Part shown: in pieces, positions 1 through 11,012 of the stretch
Layout: each line of letters opens with the position of its first letter
How positions within the stretch are numbered: the first letter of the stretch is position 1
Assembly (NCBI GenBank): GCA_905250885.1
Contig: CAJNOQ010000367.1
Span: 1 to 53,372 of the forward strand
From: Didymodactylos carnosus
Taxonomy: Eukaryota; Rotifera; Eurotatoria; Philodinida; Philodinidae
Length of the DNA stretch: 53,372 bases
Reading direction: 5' to 3'
Program-made: the position numbers and the translations under genes
Notes under the pieces: model-generated
Seen by the model: the letters and a program-made list of their open reading frames with translations, nothing else
What the model was told of the DNA's origin: nothing
Database searches by the model: none

Positions 1-197
1 GCATACAATTTACTTAAAAATAAATTATGTCATAACTTTTAATTTGTCCCACAAAAATCAGTTTTTGCAGAATTTTTAATTCATTTTTTAATTCAGAACC
101 GTTTTTAATTATAAAATTAAAAATGAAAACAGTAATGGTCAAAATGACCGCTTTGGGCGTTCTAAGTCATGAAAATTTCCGGGCATTCTAGTGTTAA
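1..197 (-). mobile_element. Probable terminal part of a piggyBac-type transposon, cut by the window edge
   Basis: Read on the minus strand from the TTAA at 194-197, the sequence continues CACTAGAATGCCC and then contains the palindromic word GGTCATTTTGACC (about 137-149). A TTAA target followed by a C-rich end and a GGTCA..TGACC palindrome is typical of piggyBac-like termini. The element would extend leftward out of the window, so the other end and any transposase cannot be seen. The assignment rests on motif style only. Confidence 0.4.
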
Positions 198-960
198 TGG
201 ACCCTAATACATAGATTTTTTTATCGAGATAAAAATGTCATCAGCAGGATAAGTAGAATACCTCGATTAACAGTATGGTACGCTGTATCCTAACAATGCA
301 TTTATCGTGGTAAAACTACAAGCACCTGAGTATCGGAATACATTGGAATAAAAAATATTATCTTAAGTGGTTGCGATATAAATATAATCTCGATAAATAC
401 TGCAACTATCTCGATACTCAAAGTATCTGGATTTAGCAATCTAAAAATTAAAACGTATCAGGATACAGTATACGTCGCGTAATAAACAGCATAGTTATTC
501 CAATCAACAATATACATAGATGTATCGTAACTCATCGGTACCTAAATAAAAACAAGATATGGGTTTCTATTGCGATAAACATGAAGTTTCTGGCGGTAGA
601 CAATGATTCATCGGTACAACGAGCTATGTCTCTTATCGTGATCTACTTCAATATTTTTCTATCTAGATAAGTAAAAGCCTTATCTACATAAGAATTCTGT
701 CTCAATATAGTGTGATAAAATGTTAACTAGCTGTATCGAGATACCCATTTTTATCGCAATAGGTGGGAAACTTATTTCGATACCGTGTATAGCACGATAT
801 ATCAAAGTAGGCCTATAGAACTCGATAGTGAAGTTATCGCGATAAACAGGATATTTATCGTAATATTGCCAATTTTTTCCACTAATATCGAGTTATATCG
901 CTCGATAGTTGCTTAAAAAGTCCACATGGGTTGTACCTAGCCCGTAACGATAAATGATCG
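198..960. repeat. Noncoding block dense in TATCG/CGATA palindromic words
   Basis: TATCG and its complement CGATA together occur more than twenty times in about 750 bp, often in self-complementary contexts such as ATCGAGATAA, TTATCGCGATAAA and CTCGATA. At this base composition each 5-mer is expected about once or less. No coding frame is open. The copies are not regularly spaced, so this is not a simple tandem satellite. It may be the subterminal-repeat region of an old transposon or a cluster of binding sites. Confidence 0.6.
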
Positions 961-2407
961 CGTATGAACCTTGAACTTTTGAAATAAAGACAAAGAACAT
1001 TTATCCGTTGAGTTAGTTGAACAAATCCACAAAAAAGTTTATATATTATTGATTTTTATAGAGATAATAGATGAATTAAAATACGCAACTGAATGAACTG
1101 AAATGTTGTAGCGTAACATTCATTAACACAAATTGATCACTTTACTGTAATTTCCAATTCTAGATTATAATATGATCAATGAATTTAACGTTATTCTTCT
1201 CTCACACTCTCAACTTCGATCATGTAGAAGGAAAGCAACAACCAACGTAGCTTGATCTTCAACTTCAATTCATTTTTTATGGATTTGTTTTGTTTGAAAT
1301 TTTAGTTTCTAAAGTGACAATTTTATATTTGTAAAAACTATTGTTTCAGAGGAAAAACAAACAATCCCAAAAACCGGATGGAAATTTATTTCCATTTACT
1401 TCCCTAAAGAAATGAAATGATTATTATTTTTCTTGAAGATCATAGAACCCTCTTTTCACTCTATCAGTCATAGTTCATTTTCTAATTTAAATGAAACTTT
1501 TTAAAAATTTACTTCATCGTAAGAAAATAATAAAAAAACAAACAAACAAAAAAATATTTTGATATACCACAATTAAAAAAAAACTAGTAAGAATGCAAGT
1601 TTCAAACGGAATTTCGATCATTGTCCTTTTTGTCGAACTAACAAAAAAAAAGAATAAGACAAAAAAAGAAACACAAAACACGTCATATTTAAAATACATA
1701 AAAACAAATATAAAACTCGAATTTTGTAGCACACGCAGCGATCTTCATAATCATCATTACTAATCAACAATTGTTTTATATATGATCTCACTATGGTTAC
1801 CGTTCTGTAACAATCGAATTTCATAACTATATTGTGAAAAATGAAGGCAAATGAATATATAGGCAAATAGAAAATAGTTAAAAATCAAACGAAATATTTG
1901 TAGTTCAGAAATACAAATGACAAAATAAGAGAAAGTTTATTTGATTAAATATGATTATAGGTATTAAAAAGAAAAACAATTTACACGAAAGACTAACTTC
2001 CTTTTACATTAAAAAAATACCAATAAAATTTCTTATCTCTCTTTTCTGGTATACATTGCATGATCGATTTTGGTCATATTCATTTGATTTCATCACTATT
2101 TTCTTTTGAAGACACAAATACATAAAACATTGTGTGTGTGTGTGTGAAGTTTATCGCTACATTCCACTTGACAAGATTTCTCTATAACATGTACTTTCAT
2201 TCTTTATTAAGAATATGATATTTTTTTTTTTGTTATTGATAGTGTCTTCTGAATAAATTTGTTTTGTATTTTGTCTCTTATTTATGATATTATGATGTGT
2301 GTTTTCTCAACTAACACAAACACAATTGGACGGAATATCATTTCTTTGTCACTGTTCGTTTTTTGGTTTATTACTCTCTTTATAAATTGATTATGAGAGA
2401 TTATTAT
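961..2407. other. Intergenic region without a recognisable gene
   Basis: AT-rich DNA with homopolymer runs and a short (GT)n tract near 2131-2146. The open frames around 1514-1866 on the minus strand are low-complexity Phe/Val/Leu strings from A/T runs, with no domain and no splice structure. The right-hand part presumably contains the 3' UTR of the minus-strand deubiquitinase that ends at 2408. Confidence 0.6.
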
Positions 2408-4496
2408 TCATGATGGATCACGACTTTCATAGAAAAGTATATAACTTGTTTCAGATTGTTTTCCTAAATCGTGTGTAACGCCATAAAATTCTTCAAAATT
2501 CGTTGGATCTAATCTCTAAAATACACATATAAACAAACGTTTTTCATCATTTTAACAATGTTTAAAACAAACAATTGACTTACATCAACATTTTCATCAT
2601 CAAACACAATCCAAGAGCCTTGACTTTTGACAACAGCTATATAATGACCTCGATTTGGTCCTATTCCACAATGGACAACTAATGAGACAAGGTCATAAAT
2701 TCGATCACTGTTTAGACAATCTTCGGACTAAAATGAGAAGTAATAACCAAAACTTAAGTATGAATTGTTGAAACTCGACTATAGTTTCATATGATGAATC
2801 TTACAAATATAAAAACTCGTAATCAAACTAAGACGGTACTCTTTCTTCTAAAACAAATCTTACCGTGTTGAGAAGCCGTAATTCGAATGGAAACACCACT
2901 CTGTAGGACAATTTTTTATACTGTTTACATTGTTCAATATATTTAAATCGTTTAAGATGTAACGCTAATATACGTGGTAATTTTTTGATTCTCATTCTAG
3001 AAAACAACAACAATAAAAAATTCTTTATTTATAATTTCATTAGAGTCAAATTTAACCTACCGTTTCGTTGCTTCTTGTTTACTTGAACATGTTTCACAAT
3101 AGTATTTACTCTCACCTCTTAAGGTTTCAACATTACTAAATACTCGAAGACATGTTGTTATCGATGTATTCTCTTCAACATCGATAGATAGATCAAGAAA
3201 ATTTTCATCTTTAGAACTATACTAAAAAAATATAATAATAAAGACATATAGTATTCATTTAACTGTTAAAATGTTCATTACCGTTTCACAGTTAAGACAT
3301 TTTGTTTCATTAACAAGTGTTCCTTGAAATAAATCATGTATCCATGTATCATCCGTCGACGTACTGATTGACGAACGAGGATTTGTATGATTATAACAGT
3401 TTTGTTCTTGTTTTTGTTGTTCACCAATAATTGTGGTCCCATTACATTGTGGTGAATTATTATTATTATTTTTATTGATAGTAATACTTCCATTTGATTT
3501 CATCCGTTGTTTATCATGTTTATCTTTTTCTTCTTTCTTCTCAGCTAGAACAAAAAAAAAGCCTTGCACAAAATGAACACTAAGATGTCACAATCGTTCG
3601 AGAAAAAAAAAGTATAGTCATCTTTTCATTACGGATCTAAAATTTTGATTCATTGATTGTGTAGAGGTAGTAATATCATCAGTAAAGTGGAAAATAGATG
3701 GTCTTACAATGACTTTTCAGAAATGAATGAAGAGAAGACTACCCAATCAATATACTTAAAGCTTCTATACGTCTTTTACATGAATACTACCTAACATCAC
3801 TAAACGAGTGAATTTTGTTCACATTCATACCTATAAGAATATCTGCACATGTGTTGAGCAAATGATTTAGAAATTCATGGGCATCTTGTTGCATATCATT
3901 ATCAAATGTGCCTATAGAAAACAAAATATAAAAAGAACTTAAACACTTAATATACGATTGATCAAACTTACTGTTTTCTTTTCGGAGTTTGCTAATAAAT
4001 TTTTTTGGTGGAATTGCACCGGTTCGTCTTTTTACTGTTACTATCATATAGAATAAATCAGCTAAACAAGTTAATAAATTTTCTTTTTTATTTTTCTGCT
4101 GTAAGCGATAGTGTAATACGCTAAAATAGGCAGAAAAAAAAGGATGATGATATTTTTAGAGTTTATTTAATTGCAATACTCACTGCTCTCTAAATGGTTT
4201 GCAGAAATATAATGCTTGAAGTACAGAGTTACAATAGCATGTATTTCCGAACTAGAAAAACAAGTAAATAAATTAAGTATACAAGAAATTGATGTATCAA
4301 AGCAAGAGAGACCTACATTAACTAATCCAAGAAAATGTTCATTTGTAGTTGTATCAGTAACGTTATTTCCACTATCGACAGATACTCCATGTCCCTGAAA
4401 GATACAAATAACGAATATTCGATGAATGATAGGCGTAGAACAAAACAGCATAACACATACCATTTTAAAACAAAACATTTGGTTTAAAATGTACAA
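2408..4496 (-). CDS. USP46: Ubiquitin carboxyl-terminal hydrolase, USP12/USP46 family
   Basis: This is a deubiquitinase of the WDR48/WDR20-partnered USP12/46 group. Exons on the minus strand: start exon ending 4461; 4394-4317; 4251-4184; 4120-3972; 3911-3831; 3544-3282; 3221-3061; 2996-2864; 2727-2584; 2515-2408. All introns are GT-AG and phases agree. From the ATG at 4463 the product is about 395 aa; an in-frame ATG at 4496 is also possible. Visible landmarks are the Cys box [17 protein letters not shown], the QQDAHEFLN box, two Cys pairs of the zinc-binding fingers (CLNC; YYCETC), [10 protein letters not shown], the His box [11 protein letters not shown], and the ending [10 protein letters not shown]. 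The catalytic triad appears intact. The product is somewhat longer than vertebrate USP12/46 (about 370 aa) because of an Asn/Ser/Thr/Gln-rich insert in the 3544-3282 exon, upstream of the finger. USP12 and USP46 cannot be told apart here. Confidence 0.93.
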
Positions 4497-6209
4497 ATAT
4501 ACGACCGGGGATAAAACATCTACAATAATTGATACTATATAGACAGGCGTAGCAAATAATAATTAATAGAGGGAAAAAAAAACACCTGACATACGCAACT
4601 TGTGCGGTAATGAAAAGTTCAGATGACCAAAAAAAGATCAGCACCGCTGGTCACTCAAAAGGTATCTGAAGTATTTCAGTAAAAACAACGCATAAAAAAA
4701 TCGAATATTTTGCTGTATAGTTTGGTTTTTATAAGCAATCAAATATGTAAACAAGGTCAAATAAAAAAGGTATAAATGCGTTAACGTTGTCTCTGTTAGG
4801 AGCTAAAGAAAATAGAGAAAACAGTTAGCTCCAAATAAGAAAGATGTGGAGAGGATGATTACCGAAAGGGAAGAAAAAAAAGGTAAAAATATGTGTACTA
4901 AGGGGTTCGCTTTACTACATTTAAAGAAACGCATGGAAAAGTTTCAAAATCGTTAGAATCGTGCAAAAGAAATGAATCAGAGTACTGATAACCATTTATT
5001 CAACTTATTAGTGATACCATGTCAGTAAATCTCAACTGAATGGAAAATACACTACTGATGTATCCATTTCCAGTGTGTTTAATAATTGGTTGATCAAGCG
5101 AAACAGCTAAAAAAGTTAACTCTGCAAATGTAATTTACTTTTAGTAGGAAAAACGTGAAAATATGATGATAAACTGTGAATACCCCCAATTTGTGTAAAA
5201 GTCGGATGAAAAACAGTTTCACATTATCCGATTTATGCCGTCAGATGCTCATTGCTCATCAATGTTCCCTTCAGAATTGAATCATATCAGTCAAGTCCTA
5301 ATAAATTTCTATGTACTTTATTTTGAATTCAGATCTGTCATATTCTAAGGCCTATTATTTGAGTTAAAAGATACCGATGATGTTATAGGTATGAACATAA
5401 AAATTTCTCTTATCTCTTGTTCCATTTGATTAGACAAAACTATCGAAAGAAAAAATATATCTTTAAGAATCAAAAAATAGTCAAGAACTATGTTCATCCC
5501 TAACTTTAACGTATAATATAACATAACCAAATCCAATCACAATAAACTAAATTCAATTATTTTGTTTTATACGCTCCTGAGAAGCCATGGCTATAAGATT
5601 TGATTTGGTGAGACCTGGTGCATAATTGGTTAAAGTAGATGGCGCTCTATTTTTAACATCTCGACTCATACAAACTTAGAAATAGCTTAGAATATTAAAT
5701 GTTTCTTATTGTAGAGAAGTAAGATGCAGAACATAAGTTTCTGACTTCATGAATAATAGTAACATCTCTCTTGGCAACCATTAACAGTTGGAAGTTAATA
5801 ATCGGTTTTATGTTTTATTTTGTAGTGTACAAAACAAGGTCTGTTATTGCACCATCGTTTATTAGTAATACAGAATCCAAGGGAGATTCATTAGCTTGTA
5901 GACGTGTATTAAATAAGTAACAGTCAAACTTGATGTTATTCTATTGAATAACATTTTGGGAGAAAACGAAGATCAAAAGGATTATTAATCATTTTTAGAA
6001 TAAAGCTCGATTCTCGTAATATATTCAAAAAATTCTTCTTAAAATCGATTTTATCAGGACCGAATGAAGTGCCATTTTGTTTAGATGTACTATGATTTCT
6101 TTGTTTCGTAAGAAAGTTACATGTATGATGAAACAGCCAATCATTGATCATTTTTATCGTTTAACGGACAGATGTTTTCATACAGAAAACTCGAAATGTT
6201 CAATTCCCA
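4497..6209. other. Intergenic region, no gene seen
   Basis: Between the start of the deubiquitinase and the 3' end of the broken SAM gene I see no exon-like frames with plausible splice sites. The minus-strand open frame at about 5936-6151 has normal-looking composition, but it matches no family I recognise and is not joined in phase to the upstream SAM exons. Confidence 0.5.
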
Positions 6210-6690
6210 TCACTCCAAAGCTAATGGTGTATCATTGGACGAATTATCGTCTACACATCGTATTGTTCCTGTAAATGAACCAACAACAATAATAAAAGAA
6301 ATCTTTCGACATAAACAACACCAAACTTACCTTTATTATACATGTTTTTCAAACTGAGTAAATCAGATTTTAGCATTAACTTTGCTATTTCAACAAGAAA
6401 TAATGCTCTAAAAAAAACAGTGAAAGTCTTAACCCTGATGTTTTAGTTCTGATCTTATCTGTGATCCTCATTGATGATCCCCATTTCGTATAATAAATTA
6501 TCATTTAACATAAACAAACTTCTCCCTGAAATAAAAGATAATCTAAAAACGTCAAATATGATTCTACTAAAGATTGAACATACCGACTATATTATGTTCT
6601 TTAAAATATCCTCCATATTTTCCGAACAATTCACGTACATAACTTTTCAATTATTGTAAAACATCCACGTTTGGCCAAAAATAGGCGGTT
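6210..6690 (-). pseudogene. SAMD12/Aveugle-like SAM-domain gene, broken
   Basis: Four minus-strand exons reconstruct a SAM domain: about 6690-6584, 6525-6459, 6407-6331 and 6268-6210. Pieces include WPNVDVLQ, YVRELFGKYGGYFKEHNIV, GRSLFMLNDNLLYEMGI, NEDHR, ALFLVEIAKLMLKSDLLSLK. The spacing and the basic tail fit SAMD12 and Drosophila Aveugle, a CNK-RAF scaffold. Two lesions are visible. First, TAA at about 6650-6652 sits where the conserved second Trp of the W...DVLxW motif should be. Second, the donor after the NEDHR codons reads CAG|ATAAGA, not CAG|GTAAGA, although the acceptor (6408) and phases still fit. The two other introns (6526-6583 and 6269-6330) are normal GT-AG. No convincing first exon with an ATG is seen. 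Most likely this is a decayed paralogue. Confidence 0.72.
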
Positions 6691-7321
6691 ATACTTTTCT
6701 CTTATAATGGATGAGTCTATTTTACTAGAGAAAATCAACAAATTATAATGTTCATTCATTCCAATTTATTGGACTATTTTTGTTCTGTAGTGAAGTTTTG
6801 ATGCTATTTAACTCAAATACATTTCGAACGATGTATTGTTGAAATATAAAATTTATGTGAAATCTACAATGGAAAAGTGATCATTTATTTAAGTTTATTA
6901 GAATTCTAAATAAAAAGAGTAACACATTGGAATTCATCTTTAATTCTATAATAAATAAGTAGTTGAAAAATAAATATTAGTCATAAAATTATGAACGTTC
7001 TGTTTCTTCCATTGTCAAACAACAAAATATCTTTCTCAGTTTAATCTTGATCGACAAAAAAACAACGGATAATTTAGTAAACAAAAAAAACACTAATGTA
7101 CAACAACAAACAAGAGAATCAAATATGCGTATAAAAAATAGAGATAAGACAATAGTTATTGTTTTTGTCTTCGTCTATAGCGGTAGCTATTTTCGTTAGG
7201 AATCTACAATATTACAGAAACATCCTTATCTTAGTTTAATCAATAGAATACAATTATTCAGACGAGAAAATTATAGCTGAGAAAAAACACGTTCACTGCT
7301 GAGCAATAGTGTGAAATTGAC
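6691..7321. other. Intergenic region, no gene seen
   Basis: AT-rich with many stops in all frames. A missing first exon of the SAM pseudogene would lie here, but no ATG-GT pair in the right phase is convincing. Confidence 0.45.
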
Positions 7322-7563
7322 AAGGGAAACGCTCCAAGTGTATCATCGTTTTTTTCTCGAAATACATTTGACTACATGTAACCGATTCAAATATTATAGT
7401 CATTGTTTCACAAACTACTTTAAAGACTTAGTTTTCTAGAAAAAACAGGTTTTTTCAGCAGTTTGAGCAAAAATGACGATGATATTTCAAATCAGCAGCA
7501 TCGATTACATGTAGTCATGTATATTTCGAGAAAAAACGGTGATACACTCGGGAGTTTCCCTCG
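7322..7563. mobile_element. Fold-back (inverted-repeat) miniature element
   Basis: The left arm (7322-7386) and right arm (7500-7563) are imperfect inverted copies about 65 bp long. Shared words include AGGGAAAC, AGTGTATCA, TTTTTTCTCGAAATA and GACTACATGTAA. The spacer is about 113 bp and has no coding potential. This is the shape of a nonautonomous DNA element. I could not identify a target-site duplication, so the superfamily is open. Confidence 0.65.
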
Positions 7564-7835
7564 TGAGTAAGATAAAAGATGTAAAACAATTGTGTATATA
7601 ATTTGTTCGCCAAATTTACAACTTTTTGAGAGAAGAACAATCATACCTTATTATTATTCGTCGTAACTATAAATAAAACGAGCCTAAGCATTCTGGGCTA
7701 GCAGACAGAGAAAAAGATCTGTTAACGAATGCATTGTATATAAAACTGTGATATAATGGGTGGAGTGTGAGACAATACCATAATCAAAAGATAAAGAGAT
7801 AATCTGTTGAGAGGTGTTGAAGATTCATTATTTCA

Positions 7836-10800
7836 TCACTGTTGAGTTCCATTGTTGTCGTTTTTGCTGATCACTCGTTGACACAATGGACAGATATAGT
7901 TTGTATAAAACCATTTTTTCAAACACACTCGATGGAAAAAATGTTGACATTCTGTGACACAAGTGTTTGTTACGGTTAATTTTTGATGACATATAGAACC
8001 TCAAAAAATAAAAACCATTATAAACTATGAGAGAGAGGGAGAATTAGAACACTCAGATAGCGTCCTCCTTGATTCTTGTTTAAATCTTTCGAATTGAGAT
8101 TCGAAAATATGATTTCTAGTTTAACTTTTCACTTCAAGTTTTTCCCAAGAAAGAAACCTTCGTCTTTTACAAAAGTCCGTTCATAAGTTAAAAAACTCAG
8201 AGGACACTACTGTTTGATCTGAACTATTTGTTAATAACCACACGAAAAAGAGAAATAGAAACTGTGAGCGTACTTAAAAGACAGTGATTACGAATTATTC
8301 GGGACTGGATTAAGGCCAATTACACTCAAGTTGCTTACAAAGTCAGTGTTGTCATTTAAGGACGAAGCAATCATGCTAATAATGCATTATAACGTGCCTT
8401 TACATATCGACAAACGCAGTTAAACTGTGGCTATAATGTTCATCAAAATTGAACTTAAACACAATGTGAGCCCTCTATACTGTAGGTATTTATCAGCATT
8501 TTTTTATCTTTTGCAACTTACATATATCATTGTACGCTTTGATCTCATCCGATGTTGCCAAACGTAATTTGTTCACATTGTTCCATGCTGTTTTTCTATT
8601 TTTATATATTTTATAACCTTTTCGAGCAGAGATATGAATATTAAAATGTGCATGAATACCAAGCATAAATGCTCGAATTGTTCCACGTGATTCAAAAAAT
8701 AATATGTATAATCCATTAAATAAAAGAAGTAAAGCAAGTAAAAATTCAAAACAAGAGGTGACGGCTTTTATATAAAATATGTAGTCATCAAATTTGTCCA
8801 AATTTTTTAACCGGTTATTAATATCCATAACATAGACTGAATATTGAGCTAATGCTGCGAGTAAACGAATAGATAATTCTAATGCAAATGCTGTTATAGC
8901 TAATAACCATGTTGAAAATGTACATATACGCCAAAGAAGAGTAATATAAACAAATAAAAATAGAATAATACTCAAACTAGTATACACGTGACGATGATTA
9001 TAAGAACGAAAGAGTATAATGTAAAATGGTTCAGATGAAACGAATATATTATCATCAGCAATTTCACTTGTTTTCTCAATGGACGGTTCAATATTGGTAT
9101 TTGGGAGTGATCTAAAAAAGAAATGTACTATGTCTTGCGCGAAATAATTCAAACAAAAAAAGAAAGACAATTTTTTAGAAAAATATATGCTCACTTTCGC
9201 CGATGTATTTGAGTTTCAGTATTACTATCTACTTCGGTCGATGTTTCATCATACTCCCGTTGTTGTTGTTGTTGTTGGTGTTCATTATTTAACATAATTT
9301 TTGTCGCCATATTTTGAACAGCCACTTTTAATAGTTGTGGCTCTAATTGTGTATGTAGGAAATGAAGAAGAGCAATAACTAACAAAGAAAAGGCTTTGCA
9401 TAATGGTATATGTCGTTGATCAAGATTTAAACGTGACAAATTCGATTGTGTTAATAGTAAAAAAAACATGACACCAGTGATAAATCCAATTTGTTCGGCA
9501 TCTTCACTCCATAAGTCGAGTAAACGAAATAAATGATATGATATATGTTTCATAAGAACGGAGACAATCAATGTCAAACTAATTAGAGTAAATGTTGTCT
9601 CTGTACCATAATAAAGTGTTGTAAAATAAATTGTTTTCGTAAATGTTACATTATATGCTTGTTTTTGTTGTTGATATTGATTATTTAACTGTTGAATGAG
9701 ATTTGGATGTTTCTGCATAAGATTTTCTATTAATAATGTTCGATTGATATTGACATTATTCGTTATATTCGTTGTTGTAGTCATATTTAGTAGAGTATAA
9801 ATATTTGTTAGATTTAATGATTTTATAGAAGATGAAAGGACATTTGATGGTCCATTAACATAAGGTGTTTCATAAACTGAACGAAAATACAATGGCATTA
9901 AAATGAGTTTTGTAAAATAAAATATTTTGAATAATGTGATGATTCGAACACGAACTTGAACATAATTAAATAATGTTGGTAAACCTAATGTTCGAATTAT
10001 TGTATAGATATCCAAAAGAAATTTTTGAATATAAAAATTGTAAAGTGAACGTCGATGAGATACAAATATTTCAGATAAATAGAATAATATCCATAAATAA
10101 TAGAAACAATTGATCATCCATACACGATTATTAACAAAGGTAACATTTTTTAATAGAATTAAGAGAAATGGAGCAATTTTTCCAAATAACATTTGTATTT
10201 TTATTGTTTGAACGTGTGGTCTAATTGTTTGAATTTGACTATACATTGAATATAGAAGAAATTGAATAATATAAGTATTCAATGATAAAGATGATGTTAA
10301 TTGAATAAATTTGGCTACTTGATAATAATAGTAAATTATAATACCAGAAAATATATAACTATAGACATTTGTTAATTTACGATCCGTACAAAGTAACAAT
10401 TGTAATGCAATTAGAATACCTATAATAATAAAAAAATAGAATATACATAAAAATTCTTTTTTATTATAATTCATATTGTTGTTTATTTTTTCATCTAAGT
10501 ATAGAAAATAACTTACTTATTACTGGTAAAAACATTGATAAACTAATAGTCGTTATTGTTAAACAAGTATTGTGAAAATTTCCAAATAAAATGTCGGTAG
10601 CAGATACTGTGAATGCTGTAGTATCAGAAGAAAATGATGATAATGTATCGTTAAATATCGGCATTGTTTGAACATCTAGAATTGCTTTTGACAATGTTGT
10701 TACATTTGTTATCGATGTCAAATTATTTGTATCTGAAAAATAGTTATCGATACGTTCAAAAAGTGTATCCAAGAACGAAATAATAGTGCCCGTAAATTGT

Positions 10801-11012
10801 TCTGTAAATAAATAATCAAATAGTAAAAGTAGTGGAATTCGTAATATATAATGTTGAAGATAGAGTAATGTTTGACGATGAAAAAGTTTGTCCAAATGAA
10901 ATGGCAATGGTTTTAGTTCTTGTGTTTGATGTCGATCATGATGTTCATTAATAATACGATCATGTTGATGATTACCGATATCAAAAATAAATAAATTTCG
11001 TTCGTCGTTCAT
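7836..11012 (-). CDS. RNF145/RNF139 (TRC8)-like multi-pass membrane RING-H2 E3 ubiquitin ligase
   Basis: Four exons on the minus strand: 11012-10517, 10419-9195, 9111-8522 and 7999-7836, coding about 824 aa. The N-terminus is hydrophilic; the middle has many hydrophobic, membrane-spanning stretches with an Asn/Thr-rich luminal-looking loop. Near the C-terminus KAYNDIC-SIC opens a RING-H2 finger (C-x2-C, then ECQHFFHRVC, then CPLC), closely resembling the RNF145/TRC8 pattern NDIC-x-IC ... HFFH..CLKKWLY ... CPLC. In that family these are ER-membrane ligases acting on sterol-pathway and ER proteins; the substrate here is unknown. The product is longer than vertebrate RNF145 (about 660 aa), partly from low-complexity insertions such as a Gln run near 9260-9285. 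The last intron (8000-8521) is 522 bp and splits the codon of the first zinc-ligand Cys. Assignment to RNF145 or RNF139 is not resolved. Confidence 0.87.

Noticed and set aside
198-960. Calling the TATCG-rich block a hAT-like element with defined ends
   Set aside because: Candidate ends (TAGTGTTAATGG near 190 and a partner near 930) match poorly, and the 8-bp flanks do not agree.
1514-1866. Overlapping minus-strand open frames rich in Phe/Val/Leu
   Set aside because: They follow from A/T homopolymer runs on the plus strand, with no domain, no splice context and no plausible composition.
5936-6151. 71-codon minus-strand frame next to the SAM pseudogene
   Set aside because: Composition is acceptable, but no junction joins it in phase to the SAM exons, which already end in a stop at 6210-6212. 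No family match.
6077-6659. Plus-strand open frames over the SAM locus
   Set aside because: They are antisense shadows of the minus-strand SAM exons, which show clear domain spacing and splice sites.
10420-10474. Taking ATG at 10474 as an exon start, or a 22-bp intron (10495-10516), in the RNF145-like gene
   Set aside because: A strong TTATTATTATAG acceptor ending at 10420 gives a normal 97-bp intron and keeps the frame.
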